A DNA stretch of 48,938 nt from Planctomycetota bacterium (GTDB taxonomy: Bacteria; Planctomycetota; Planctomycetia; Pirellulales; Lacipirellulaceae): the NCBI GenBank assembly GCA_013286045.1, contig JABDGM010000023.1, positions 1 through 48,938 on the forward strand, given 5' to 3'. The notes under the pieces were generated by a model. The model was not told the origin of the DNA. It made no database searches and saw only the letters and a list, made by a program, of their open reading frames with translations. A program made the position numbers and the translations under genes. Shown piece after piece: positions 1 through 7,453 of the stretch. Within the stretch, counting starts at the first letter, position 1. The number at the start of each line of letters is the position of its first letter.

Positions 1-428
1 AGCAAGTCCCCAGGCTTCGGCGGATAGGCGGCGATTTTTACTGGTTCGCAGTTCGGTTTCCACACCACAAGCGCGGCGAGGTCCCAGTCCTGATCCACCT
101 TGAGCGGCGTGGCATGCGAGTGGAAGCCATCCGGAAAGACGACATCCACCATACCGGCTGCGTCTCGAACGACGTGCCAATTGGTAACGACTAATCCGCG
201 ATTCTCATGAACACCCACGAGCGTGCCGCTGCCGAAAGCGGTGGCGCCATCTTCAGGCACAATGATTCGGGCCACCGATGCGTGCGGAGTGACATCGCCC
301 GGGAGCGAATCGTAAATTGGCGGATGACTTTCGCCGAGCAACGACGAAAACAGCGAAGCCTGGGCCGGCACGCTCAATGCGGCCGCAATGCAGCACGCCC
401 ACAGCACTCGTCGAAGCACGAAGGCCAT
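1..428 (-). CDS. Exported trypsin-like serine protease, C-terminus beyond the window
   Basis: The gene starts at the ATG at 428 and runs off the left edge, giving 142 codons. Residues 1-24 form a signal peptide (basic MAFVLRR, a hydrophobic stretch, cleavage after PAQA). The body matches the DegP/HtrA-like S1C protease fold: GSGTLVG, then TNWHVV with the catalytic His near residue 85, then DWDLAAL with the catalytic Asp near residue 116. The Ser motif (GNSG) would lie outside the window, so activity cannot be judged. The likely role is periplasmic or envelope protein quality control. A long palindrome (465-523) lies just upstream. A PDZ domain cannot be excluded or confirmed here. Confidence 0.85.
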   Translation of the reverse strand, partial: MAFVLRRVLWACCIAAALSVPAQASLFSSLLGESHPPIYDSLPGDVTPHASVARIIVPEDGATAFGSGTLVGVHENRGLVVTNWHVVRDAAGMVDVVFPDGFHSHATPLKVDQDWDLAALVVWKPNCEPVKIAAYPPKPGDL

Positions 429-464
429 CGTCGGAAACCGATCGGCGATAGATTGATTCAGATG

Positions 465-523
465 GGAGCCCGCAGCGCGAGCGAGGGGCGAAGCGCACGA
501 CCCTTGCTTGCGCTGCGGGCTCC
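465..523. repeat. Long imperfect palindrome, dispersed-repeat or terminator type
   Basis: Two 23-base arms, 465-487 and 501-523, are inverted copies matching at 21 of 23 positions and separated by 13 bases. The arms are GC-rich (GAGCCCGCAGCG...CGCTGCGGGCTC). The element sits between the end of the small gene at 552 and the start of the protease gene at 428, both on the minus strand. It has no following T-run. It could act as a hairpin terminator or be one copy of a dispersed palindromic repeat. From memory, similar GCCCGCAGCGCAAGC elements are common in planctomycetes, but this was not checked. Confidence 0.75.
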
Positions 524-551
524 GAAAGTGGTTGTTAGTTAAGCGCCGGCG

Positions 552-797
552 TCAACTTACGCGCGGTCGCCAGTTTGTATGACGATCTCGCTCATTATCG
601 AGAATCATCTGCAGCAACCGCTTGCGAAGTCGATTACGCTCGACTTCGCGGTCGCTGGCGAGCGCGATTCCGACGTCACGGCCGCGGATCTCGGGGCGAC
701 TAAGTCGCATCGACATCGTCGCGACTCTCGCCGTCGCAAGGCGTGGAAATAGTTTGACAGAACTTTTGGGTGTACTAAGTTTTTTGCTGCGAAGCAT
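552..797 (-). CDS. Small basic protein of unknown function, partner of the RHH-like gene
   Basis: I do not recognise this 81-residue protein. It is strongly basic (MLRSKK start, many Arg) with a predicted helical C-terminal half (EVERNRLRKRLLQMILDNERDRH). The start at 797 is chosen because AAGGAG lies at 804-809, seven bases upstream. A longer frame reaches 884 but would overlap the upstream gene. The gene begins 14 bases after the stop of the RHH-like gene at 812, so the two are probably co-transcribed. The basic charge would suit a nucleic-acid-associated partner, but that is only inference. Confidence 0.55.
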   Translation of the reverse strand: MLRSKKLSTPKSSVKLFPRLATARVATMSMRLSRPEIRGRDVGIALASDREVERNRLRKRLLQMILDNERDRHTNWRPRVS

Positions 798-811
798 GGG
801 GGTCTCCTTCG

Positions 812-1060
812 CTATGCTGCGATGGGCCGGCCACCCTTCAAATCCTCGTCTCTCGGCGGAAAGTTGCAGCCGGCGTTGTAACAATCTTTAAGCCTCTGCA
901 ATTCGGCACGGAAGGCGCGCTCGGCTAACTTGGTGAGCGTCAGCCGGAGAGGAAAGCCGCCCAGGTGGGCAACTGCGTCTCGGGCTTCCTCCAGTAAATC
1001 CTGCGGCACGTACAAGGTTGCACGAACCTTGGGCGATGCGGCGGGGAATTCACCAGACAT
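812..1060 (-). CDS. Putative ribbon-helix-helix type DNA-binding protein
   Basis: This is an 82-residue protein. Residues 10-18 (KVRATLYVP) could form the DNA-contacting strand, followed by a helix (DLLEEARDAVAHL) and a second helix (RLTLTKLAERAFRAELQRL), which is the layout of CopG/ParG-like ribbon-helix-helix proteins. The start at 1060 is supported by a GGAG ribosome binding site about eight bases upstream. It leads a two-gene unit with the basic protein at 552-797. The upstream DNA carries a perfect 8-base-stem palindrome (1137-1155) and a 15-base palindrome (1298-1312) that could be operators. The pair resembles an autoregulated partition, antitoxin or plasmid-derived module, but no toxin or ParA gene is visible. 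The family assignment is tentative. Confidence 0.6.
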   Translation of the reverse strand: MSGEFPAASPKVRATLYVPQDLLEEARDAVAHLGGFPLRLTLTKLAERAFRAELQRLKDCYNAGCNFPPRDEDLKGGRPIAA

Positions 1061-1136
1061 GGTTGGCTCTCCACGTTCGAACAAGCGTGGGAAGGTACGG
1101 CAGGCAAGTGGTGGGAGACGTCCTTGCCAGAGAGGG

Positions 1137-1155
1137 CCGGGCCATCGTGGCCCGG
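1137..1155. promoter_or_regulatory. Perfect 8+8 palindrome upstream of the RHH-like gene
   Basis: CCGGGCCA and TGGCCCGG are separated by TCG, giving a perfect dyad about 80 bases before the start codon at 1060. It could be an operator for the encoded RHH-like protein, because small RHH proteins usually autoregulate. It could equally be an RNA hairpin. The assignment rests on position only. Confidence 0.35.
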
Positions 1156-1297
1156 TACGGTGCACTGCCGACCAGCTCGCAGAATCTCGGTCAGCAAATG
1201 CGTGGGCCAACGTTCGCGGGAAGCTGTCGCAACTTCAACAGGCGTCCGGCGGCACTTCGGCCTATTGGTTTCATCGACCAATGTTTCACGGAGGATC

Positions 1298-1331
1298 AAA
1301 CGTCTGACGTTTCGCGGCAAGAAAGCCGCGA
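1298..1331. promoter_or_regulatory. Abutting palindromes downstream of cobA-hemD
   Basis: AAACGTC-T-GACGTTT (1298-1312) is an odd-length perfect dyad. It shares its last base with TCGCGGC-aagaaa-GCCGCGA (1312-1331), a 7-base stem with a 6-base loop. They lie 60-90 bases past the cobA-hemD stop on the minus strand. The stem-loop may be a terminator without a U-tract, and the odd dyad looks more like a protein-binding site. Confidence 0.35.
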
Positions 1332-1390
1332 TTGGAATAAGCGGTCGGGCACGCAGCATTGCCGTGGCCGTTACCAGTTACCAAGCGGAC

Positions 1391-2908
1391 TTAGCAACTA
1401 CGGCTCGCATGATCGAGAATCGCGGCAATAATGCCTTCACTCGTATAGCTTTTGGCGACGACGGCGGCCGGATAGCCGGCTTCTGCCAGCACTTCGGCCG
1501 TAAGCGGACTAATCGCCGCGAGCTTAGTTTTGCTCAGCGCGTTGCCAAAGAGGCTCACGAGGCTGCGCGCGATTGCGGAACTTGTGACGGTTGTGAAGTC
1601 GATTTTGCCAGCTGCCAATGCTGCGATGATTGCCTCGTCGGCGTCGCTAACGTCGCGGCTTTCATAGACAACTACTTGCTCGATACTCGCACCGGCCGCA
1701 GAAAGCATCTCGCTCAGCACTTCGCGGCCGCGGCTGGCTCGAAGAAGCAACACTCGCTTGCCTTTGGCTTGTGGCCCTAACGCTTCGGCCAACGCTTCTG
1801 CTCGATATTCGTCCGGTTGAATGTCCGCTACGAGATGAAACTCGGCGAGAGCTTCCGCCGTCGCCGGGCCAATTGCGGCGAGTCGCGCGCTTGCCAAGCG
1901 CCGAGCATCAAATCCGCGCGCGAGCAATCGCTGCATGAAAAAATGAACGCCGTTGCCGCTTGAGAAGACGAGCCAGTCGAACTCGCGAAGGCGATCTATC
2001 GCAGCGTCTACTTTCGACCAATCGTCCGGCGGTGCGATTTCAATTGCCGGTTGGTACAAGACGTCCGCACCAAGACTGCGAAGTCTCGTGGCTAAATCAT
2101 CTGCCTGGTGCTCGGGACGAGTCACGAGAATGGTTATCCCGAATAGCGGCCGCGTGTTGAACCAATTTGTAGCGCGATACTCGCCGGCGACTTCGCCCAC
2201 AATTACCACTGCCGGCGGCCGTAGCTTCTGTTGGGACAGCACATGCGGCAACTCGCCCAGCGAGGTGCAAATCGTTTGCTGGTCTGGAAGCGATGCCCGC
2301 CGCACAATCGCCACCGGCGTTTTGGGCGACTTGCCGTGCGCGACAAGAGTACGGCTCCAAGTCGGGGCGGTTGTAATGCCCATGTAAAAGACGAGCGTGC
2401 CGGGAAACTTTGCGATGGACTCGTAATCGAGCGCTTCAGACGCCAGTTTTTGATCCTGCTCCTGCCCCGTAATGAACGCGACGCACGACGCCGAATCCCG
2501 ATCTGTCAGCGGAATGCCCGCATAGCTGCTTGCTGCCGACGCAGCCGTCACGCCGGGGACAATTTCGTATGGAATATCGGCAGCTTCCAACGCTGCGATT
2601 TCTTCCGCCAATCGGGCGAAAACGGCTGGGTCGCCACCCTTCAAACGCACCACGTTTCGGCCGTCGGAGGCAGTCTGTACCATCGACTCGCAAATTTCGG
2701 TCTGAGACAGGAGACGACCATGGCCGTGACGGCCTAAACAAATGAGCTCCGCACTTGGCTGCACATGCGACAGCAATTCAGGCGAAGCAAGGTAGTCGTA
2801 CAACACGACGTCCGCCAAACTCAAGCACTCGGCGCCGCGCAGCGTCAACAGTCCAGGGTCACCGGGACCTGCTCCGACAAGATAGACTATGCCGAGTTTT
2901 TTACTCAT
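1391..2908 (-). CDS. cobA-hemD: Uroporphyrinogen-III C-methyltransferase / uroporphyrinogen-III synthase fusion (CobA-HemD)
   Basis: This 505-residue bifunctional tetrapyrrole enzyme has an N-terminal SUMT domain (about 1-250) and a HemD domain (about 256-500). The SUMT part shows the SAM-binding GAGPGDPG at residues 12-19, VVRLKGGDPAVF near 87-97 and EIVPGVTAASAASSYAGIPLT near 115-135, all family hallmarks. The HemD part begins with GITILVTRPEHQADDLA and continues with VFSSGNGVHFF and TSSAIARSL. HemD closes hydroxymethylbilane to uroporphyrinogen III, and CobA methylates it at C2 and C7 to precorrin-2, feeding sirohaem or cobalamin. No dehydrogenase/chelatase (SirC-like) domain is fused, and hemB and hemC are not in the window. 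The enzyme is cytoplasmic. The ATG at 2908 has only a weak GAGG upstream. It is transcribed divergently from the TPR gene. Confidence 0.93.
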   Translation of the reverse strand: MSKKLGIVYLVGAGPGDPGLLTLRGAECLSLADVVLYDYLASPELLSHVQPSAELICLGRHGHGRLLSQTEICESMVQTASDGRNVVRLKGGDPAVFARLAEEIAALEAADIPYEIVPGVTAASAASSYAGIPLTDRDSASCVAFITGQEQDQKLASEALDYESIAKFPGTLVFYMGITTAPTWSRTLVAHGKSPKTPVAIVRRASLPDQQTICTSLGELPHVLSQQKLRPPAVVIVGEVAGEYRATNWFNTRPLFGITILVTRPEHQADDLATRLRSLGADVLYQPAIEIAPPDDWSKVDAAIDRLREFDWLVFSSGNGVHFFMQRLLARGFDARRLASARLAAIGPATAEALAEFHLVADIQPDEYRAEALAEALGPQAKGKRVLLLRASRGREVLSEMLSAAGASIEQVVVYESRDVSDADEAIIAALAAGKIDFTTVTSSAIARSLVSLFGNALSKTKLAAISPLTAEVLAEAGYPAAVVAKSYTSEGIIAAILDHASRSC

Positions 2909-2987
2909 GACGCCTCGCGCCGAACTACTTTGGACCTTTTAACTTACGTTAATCCATTACTTTGTGCGAAGAAAGGCACGTGGTAGA

Positions 2988-4508
2988 ATGGAGTCGTCGC
3001 AGGGGGATGCGACCTTCAAGGGGCCAAGCGGAATGTCAGGACAGCAGCCATCACGATCGAGCCGTACGTTTTTACCGCCGATCACGGCGGCCGTGCGCCA
3101 GCGGTTGCAGGCTGTTTTCGAGCACGGACAGCGCTCCGCCGAAAAGGCCGACTACGATTACGCGTACGACCTGTTCACGCAATGTCTGGTCGAAGATCCC
3201 GCCAATCTGATTTATCTGCAACACTTCCTGGGAAATCTCGCCCAGAAGTACGGCAACAATAAGAAGGGCGCTCGCTTCGCCGCGCTAAAAAGCAAGGGCT
3301 CGCGAATGTCGCTGAACAAGGCTGCCAGCAAGGGACAGTGGCGCGAAGCATTCACTGCGGCCTGCGAGGCACTGAAACCGAATCCTTGGGAAACGTCTAC
3401 GCTTCTGGATGTCGCCGACGCCTACGAGCAAATCGGAAGCGATGAATGCCAGCTCTTCATTCTTCGATGGGCGCTCGATGCGACGCCGAAAGATGTGACC
3501 GTCAACCGTAAGGCGGCGGAAATACTCTCACGACTTGGCCAGTTCGATCAGGCAATCAGCTGCTGGCGACGCGTCGAGCAAGCCAAGCCCGGCGACGAAG
3601 AAGCCGGCAAAGCGATTTCAAAACTGAGCGTGGAGCAGACGATTCAAAAAGGAGGCTACAACCAGGAGCTTCTTCAAGGGACGGCGGCCGAATTCGAAGA
3701 ACGCGAGGCCGCCGTGCGCGATCGGGTTACCCAAAGTCGCTCGGAGTCAGCAAAAGCGACGGCAAAGATCGAGTCCGATAAAGCGGCAAGCGGACGAGAA
3801 AAGGAGCTCCTCGCAGCCATCGAGAGTCAGCCCTCCGTAGTCGCCAACTACTTGGAGCTGGCCGACGTCTTCAATGCTCAGAATCGATTGCGCGAGGCGT
3901 CGGATATCCTGACGCGGGCCCTCGCCGTGAGTGGTGGCGGTGATTTGTTCGTTCGCGAGAAATTGGAAGACGCGCACGTGCGGCGTGCTCAAAGTCAGGT
4001 TGCAGTCGCGCAAAAACGTGCCGAGCAGGATAAGTCCGAAGAATCGAACGAGCTCGCCAAGCGAATGGCGGCGCAAGCCAATCAAGCGGAGTTAGAGGTT
4101 TACGCCGCCCGCGCCGCGCGCAATCCCGGTAATTCGATTCTGCAATATGAGTTAGGGCTCCGCTGCAAGAAGGCGGGTAAATTCAAAGAGGCGATCCAAG
4201 CGTTTCAAGCAGCTCGCGATGAAAGCCGGCAAAAAGCGATGGTGCAGCTTCACCTGGGCGAGTCTTTTCAGCACATTCGGCAGTTCAAGCTCGCGCTTTC
4301 GAGCTATGAGGCGGCCCTTCAAGCGGCCGATGACTTCCAGACAGACACCAAAAAACTCGCACTTTACCGGGCCGGCGTATTGGCAGCCGAATTGGATGAC
4401 CGCGAGAAAGCGGAAAAATACCTTACCCAGCTCGCCGGAATGGATTTCGGTTACCGCGACGTGGCCGAACGGCTAGACAAGCTGGCCGAGTTACGCGATA
4501 GTGTGTGA
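2988..4508 (+). CDS. Cytoplasmic tetratricopeptide-repeat protein with a coiled-coil centre
   Basis: About 506 residues. The N-terminal third has TPR-like helix pairs (DYAYDLFTQCLVEDPANL and later ALDATPKDVTVNRKAAEILSRLGQFDQAISCW). The middle, about residues 225-270, is a charged Glu/Arg/Ala helix likely to be coiled coil. The C-terminal part returns to TPRs (AARNPGNSILQYELGLRCKKAGKFKEAIQAF, cited in outline). There is no signal peptide or membrane segment, so it is probably a cytoplasmic scaffold. Three starts are possible: GTG 2964, ATG 2988 (AAGG eleven bases upstream, chosen) and ATG 3033 (AGGGG upstream). It lies 39 bases before rpsT on the same strand. Its exact function is unknown. Confidence 0.8.
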   Translation: MESSQGDATFKGPSGMSGQQPSRSSRTFLPPITAAVRQRLQAVFEHGQRSAEKADYDYAYDLFTQCLVEDPANLIYLQHFLGNLAQKYGNNKKGARFAALKSKGSRMSLNKAASKGQWREAFTAACEALKPNPWETSTLLDVADAYEQIGSDECQLFILRWALDATPKDVTVNRKAAEILSRLGQFDQAISCWRRVEQAKPGDEEAGKAISKLSVEQTIQKGGYNQELLQGTAAEFEEREAAVRDRVTQSRSESAKATAKIESDKAASGREKELLAAIESQPSVVANYLELADVFNAQNRLREASDILTRALAVSGGGDLFVREKLEDAHVRRAQSQVAVAQKRAEQDKSEESNELAKRMAAQANQAELEVYAARAARNPGNSILQYELGLRCKKAGKFKEAIQAFQAARDESRQKAMVQLHLGESFQHIRQFKLALSSYEAALQAADDFQTDTKKLALYRAGVLAAELDDREKAEKYLTQLAGMDFGYRDVAERLDKLAELRDSV

Positions 4509-4547
4509 TTCCTAGTTTTCCACGTTTTCAGTTTATCGCACCTCGCC

Positions 4548-4817
4548 ATGCCCAATACAGCCAGTGCCAAGAAGCGCATGCGGCAGGATTCGGTCCGCCG
4601 CCTTCGTAACCGCGCCACGAAGTCCACTCTCCGGTCGCAATTGAAAAAGGTTCGCGCGGCCATCGCCGACAAGAAGCTCGACGAGAGCCAAGCCGAGTTC
4701 AAGACGCTCGTGAAGAAGCTCGATCGGGCCGCAACCGCGAACGTTATCCACGCGAATGCCGCCGCCCGCACGAAGTCGCGCCTCTCGGCTGCGATCAAGG
4801 CGCTCAAAACCAAGTAG
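4548..4817 (+). CDS. rpsT: 30S ribosomal protein S20
   Basis: This is an 89-residue, Lys/Arg/Ala-rich helical protein of normal S20 length. The start [13 protein letters not shown] and the pattern [18 protein letters not shown] are typical of the family. The centre ([23 protein letters not shown]) matches the conserved NxxH/ArxKSRL region. S20 binds 16S rRNA in the small subunit body and helps early assembly. No clear Shine-Dalgarno sequence precedes the ATG. The gene follows the TPR gene by 39 bases, so read-through is possible. It is convergent with pyrK, with a hairpin between them. Confidence 0.96.
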   Translation: MPNTASAKKRMRQDSVRRLRNRATKSTLRSQLKKVRAAIADKKLDESQAEFKTLVKKLDRAATANVIHANAAARTKSRLSAAIKALKTK

Positions 4818-4824
4818 CTGCTGA

Positions 4825-4846
4825 CGACGGCGAATTTTCGCGGTCG
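4825..4846. terminator. Stem-loop between convergent rpsT and pyrK
   Basis: CGAC-g-GCGAA-TT-TTCGC-g-GTCG forms a nine-pair stem with one internal G/G mismatch and a two-base core loop. It lies between two convergent genes, eight bases after the rpsT stop. No strong T-run follows on either strand, so it is a plausible but weak bidirectional terminator. Confidence 0.45.
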
Positions 4847-4861
4847 TAATCGCTTTCGGCG

Positions 4862-5743
4862 CTACCACTCAATTTTCTGCGCGTCGAATATCGGACCTTC
4901 GACACAAGTTCGCTTGTAGTCCCACCCGCCGTCCGGCTGGCGCACTTTCGTCACGCAGCTAAAGCAGATGCCGACGCCACAGGCCATAGGCGTTTCAAGG
5001 GAAACGAAGCATCCAGTGTTGTTTCGCCCGCACAGTTCGGCGACCGCGTGCATCATGGCTTCGGGACCGCAGCACATTACGACGCAGTCGGAGCCGGCGG
5101 TTTCATCGAGCAGATCTCTCAATACTTCGGTCACGAAACCGCGACGCCCGACAGAGCCATCGTCACTCGCAAGTCGAACGTCGATTCCAGCGGATTCGAA
5201 GTCCGGCACACCGGCTAAGTAATCCGCCGTTCGCACGCCATAGCAGAGCGTGATTTGGGCAGCGTGTGAGCCGACGCGCGCCGGTTGGCCGTATCGGCGT
5301 TGCCCAGAGAACTCCTTGCCGAGCGCCAGAAATGGCGTCTGCCCGATGCCGCCGGCGACCATGATCAGGTGCTTTGTGGTAATCGCCGGAAATCCGTTTC
5401 CCAACGGCCCCCAAACATCGAGCTCGTCACCCGCGGTCAGCTCAACGAGTCGACTCGTCATTTTGCCCAACCGTAAATAAACCACATCGATCATCGATAG
5501 CTCGCCGCTTGCATCGTCGACCGTGTCGTACAAGGCGAGCGGCCGCCCCAGCAACGGGTCATTCATGCCGGCTATCCGCAGCATGAGAAACTGCCCCGGC
5601 AGGATTCGACGTGCGATCTCCGGGCAGAAAAATCGGATCCGATACGTGTCGCGCGCCAGCCGCACGTTTTCGACGACTCTGACTCTCGCCTGACCGGCAC
5701 GGTCGGCATAGTAGTCGGCATGGAGCGGGTTACGATCGATCAT
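4862..5743 (-). CDS. pyrK: Dihydroorotate dehydrogenase electron-transfer subunit (PyrK-type FAD/[2Fe-2S] reductase)
   Basis: About 293 residues. A ferredoxin-reductase-like FAD domain carries the flavin motif GRPLALYD near residue 70 and MTSRLVELTAGDELDVWGPLG. It is followed by an NAD-binding domain (MVAGGIGQTPFLAL) and the C-terminal CGPEAMM motif. Four cysteines at about 255, 260, 263 and 280 (CGVGICFSC ... TC) match the [2Fe-2S] cluster of PyrK. The protein passes electrons from dihydroorotate dehydrogenase (PyrD 1B) to NAD in pyrimidine synthesis. No pyrD is adjacent, so a related reductase role stays possible. A TTG at 5758 would add five residues, and the ATG at 5743 is preferred. Confidence 0.88.
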   Translation of the reverse strand: MIDRNPLHADYYADRAGQARVRVVENVRLARDTYRIRFFCPEIARRILPGQFLMLRIAGMNDPLLGRPLALYDTVDDASGELSMIDVVYLRLGKMTSRLVELTAGDELDVWGPLGNGFPAITTKHLIMVAGGIGQTPFLALGKEFSGQRRYGQPARVGSHAAQITLCYGVRTADYLAGVPDFESAGIDVRLASDDGSVGRRGFVTEVLRDLLDETAGSDCVVMCCGPEAMMHAVAELCGRNNTGCFVSLETPMACGVGICFSCVTKVRQPDGGWDYKRTCVEGPIFDAQKIEW

Positions 5744-5843
5744 TTCGGTCTTCGACAAAGGGCGCTTCTAGGAGGGCTGCCGAAGATTCTGCCACATAAA
5801 ACGCGGCGATCACAGTGTCAAAACGAGATCAATCGAGCGGCAA

Positions 5844-6794
5844 TTAGCCGCCGATCACGGTGCGCTTGTCCGCCGGTGCTCTCACCGGCGCAGGCTTACC
5901 CTTTTTTGCCTTTGATTCGCCGCTGGTATGCGGGCGTGGCTCGGGGCGAGATTTGTCACCGCCACCGGCCACCACTTTCTGCAAAGCTTGGATCTCTAAC
6001 TTCGTCAAAGGACGCACGGCGCCCGTCGGCAATTCGCCCAAACGCACTGGACCCACCGCGACCCGTTTCAGCCGTTGCACTTTATGACCGACTCGCGCTA
6101 ACAGCCGGCGAACTTCTCGGTTGCGGCCTTCGTCGAGAATCATTTCCAAAATCGTCGACTGCTTGCGTGGGCTCTTAATCCGCACATGCTTCACTTTCGC
6201 AAAACCTTCCGCCAAATGTACGCCGCGCTGCAGCTTGGAAATAACCTCCGGCGCCACATGGCCTGCCACCTGCACGTGGTAGACCTTCTCAACTCCATGC
6301 CGCGGGTGCGTCAAGCCGTTCGCAAGTTCACCGTCATTGGTGACTAGAATGAGCCCTTCCGATTCCATATCGAGTCTGCCAACGCAGAATGTCCGCGAAG
6401 TATTCGGAGGCAGTAAGTCGGTGACCCGCTGACGGCCTGCCGGATCTCGCGCGGTGCACACGATCCCAGTCGGTTTATTCACGGCAAAGTATATCGGCTT
6501 CGGACGACCAAGCGGCTCGCCGTCGACTCGCACCTCTTGCTCCATCAGATCAACGCGAGTTCCAAGCTCGGTGACAACTTGGCGGTCGATTTCAACGCGC
6601 CCTTCGCGAATCAGCTCTTCGCATTCTCTGCGGCTCGCGATCCCCGCCTGAGCCAATACTTTCTGCAGTCGCTCGCCCGCCTCCGAATTCACTGACGGGC
6701 TAGCCGGTTTCGGGGCACGCTTAGTTTTTCCGCGCACGGAAGGCCCGCGCAGTGGAGGTTTCGACTTGGCACGGTGATTTTTCGGTGAGCGCAT
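5844..6794 (-). CDS. rluB: RsuA/RluB-family 23S rRNA pseudouridine synthase
   Basis: About 316 residues. A basic N-terminal tail of about 38 residues is followed by an S4 RNA-binding domain (GERLQKVLAQAGIASRRECEELI, cited in outline) and the catalytic domain. GRLDMESEGLILVTNDG holds the catalytic Asp near residue 142. The end motif (EGRNREVRRLLARVGHKVQRLKRVAVGPV) is the RluB/RsuA signature. RluB makes pseudouridine in helix 89 of 23S rRNA. A Lys/Arg/Pro-rich extension follows residue 270, which is common for RluB. A GTG at 6818 could add eight residues. RluE or RluF specificity cannot be excluded from sequence alone. Confidence 0.9.
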   Translation of the reverse strand: MRSPKNHRAKSKPPLRGPSVRGKTKRAPKPASPSVNSEAGERLQKVLAQAGIASRRECEELIREGRVEIDRQVVTELGTRVDLMEQEVRVDGEPLGRPKPIYFAVNKPTGIVCTARDPAGRQRVTDLLPPNTSRTFCVGRLDMESEGLILVTNDGELANGLTHPRHGVEKVYHVQVAGHVAPEVISKLQRGVHLAEGFAKVKHVRIKSPRKQSTILEMILDEGRNREVRRLLARVGHKVQRLKRVAVGPVRLGELPTGAVRPLTKLEIQALQKVVAGGGDKSRPEPRPHTSGESKAKKGKPAPVRAPADKRTVIGG

Positions 6795-6849
6795 ATCACC
6801 ATGATAAGTGGCGCACACATGGAATCACAGGGGCGCAAACGTATTGCTT

Positions 6850-7362
6850 TCAATACGGCGCGCGTTGCTGTGCTGGAAATCCCGCGGGTTGAGCAACGCT
6901 GGGGTAAGACGTCACCGCTGGAGGGACGGGCGGAATTGAGTAGGACGGCGCAACGACCGGAGTTGTCGAGGTAACGATCGGAGGTGCCGCCGCGGGCAGC
7001 GCCATGCCAGGCTGCGGCGGTGCCACCGCAATCGGAGAGGACAGCACCGGAGGAGCAACAACGGCTGCTCCAGGAGCCGGAATGGGGGTCATCGTAGCTA
7101 CAGCCGGAGATTTCAATAGGGCTCGTTCCTCTTCGGTTAGCGATTGCTGATATGCGAGCGGTCGCCCGCCCACGACCTCAGGTCCCACGTCGTTCAGTAC
7201 ATACGGATCATGTCGATTATACTGCCCACGTTGAACCGCTTCCGGGCCCGGATGCGCGAAGTTCGGAAGCTGAATCGTGCTCAAACCTTGGGGAGAACAG
7301 CCCGCAGCTGTCGCGGCCAATACGGCGGCAAACTTCTTAAGGTGGTCGAGCAAAATTTGCAT
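6850..7362 (-). CDS. Proline-rich putative lipoprotein of unknown function
   Basis: About 170 residues with no family I recognise. The chosen ATG at 7362 gives a basic start and a hydrophobic stretch ending in ATAAGC, so Cys22 could be lipidated, although the -3 position is Ala, not Leu. A short conserved-looking middle (NRHDPYVLNDVGPEVVGG) is followed by a 90-residue Pro/Ala/Val-rich tail (PAPGAAVVAPPVL..., VAPSYSIPPVPPAV), probably disordered and envelope-exposed. A longer frame upstream overlaps manA in another frame and is not believable. The gene lies 91 bases after manA on the same strand and may be co-transcribed with it. Confidence 0.6.
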   Translation of the reverse strand: MQILLDHLKKFAAVLAATAAGCSPQGLSTIQLPNFAHPGPEAVQRGQYNRHDPYVLNDVGPEVVGGRPLAYQQSLTEEERALLKSPAVATMTPIPAPGAAVVAPPVLSSPIAVAPPQPGMALPAAAPPIVTSTTPVVAPSYSIPPVPPAVTSYPSVAQPAGFPAQQRAPY

Positions 7363-7453
7363 CGCGACGATCCGATAGGATTGGCTGCGTGGAAAGCGTC
7401 GCAGATTATAGAAAGCTATCGGCCAACGACCAAGCGCGGTTCGCACCTCAAAA

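Larger units (their letters stand above)
1061..1390. other. Gene-free stretch with several inverted repeats
   Basis: No convincing gene lies in these 330 bases between the stop of cobA-hemD and the start of the RHH-like gene. Four dyads are visible: CCACG/CGTGG around 1071-1090, CCGGGCCA/TGGCCCGG at 1137-1155, AAACGTC/GACGTTT at 1298-1312, and TCGCGGC/GCCGCGA at 1312-1331. The last could end cobA-hemD transcripts, although no T-run follows. The first two lie close to the RHH-like gene and may be regulatory. Confidence 0.5.

Noticed and set aside
1124..1780. A 218-codon plus-strand frame across the end of cobA-hemD
   Set aside because: It is antisense to the conserved HemD domain and has no ribosome binding site or family signature.
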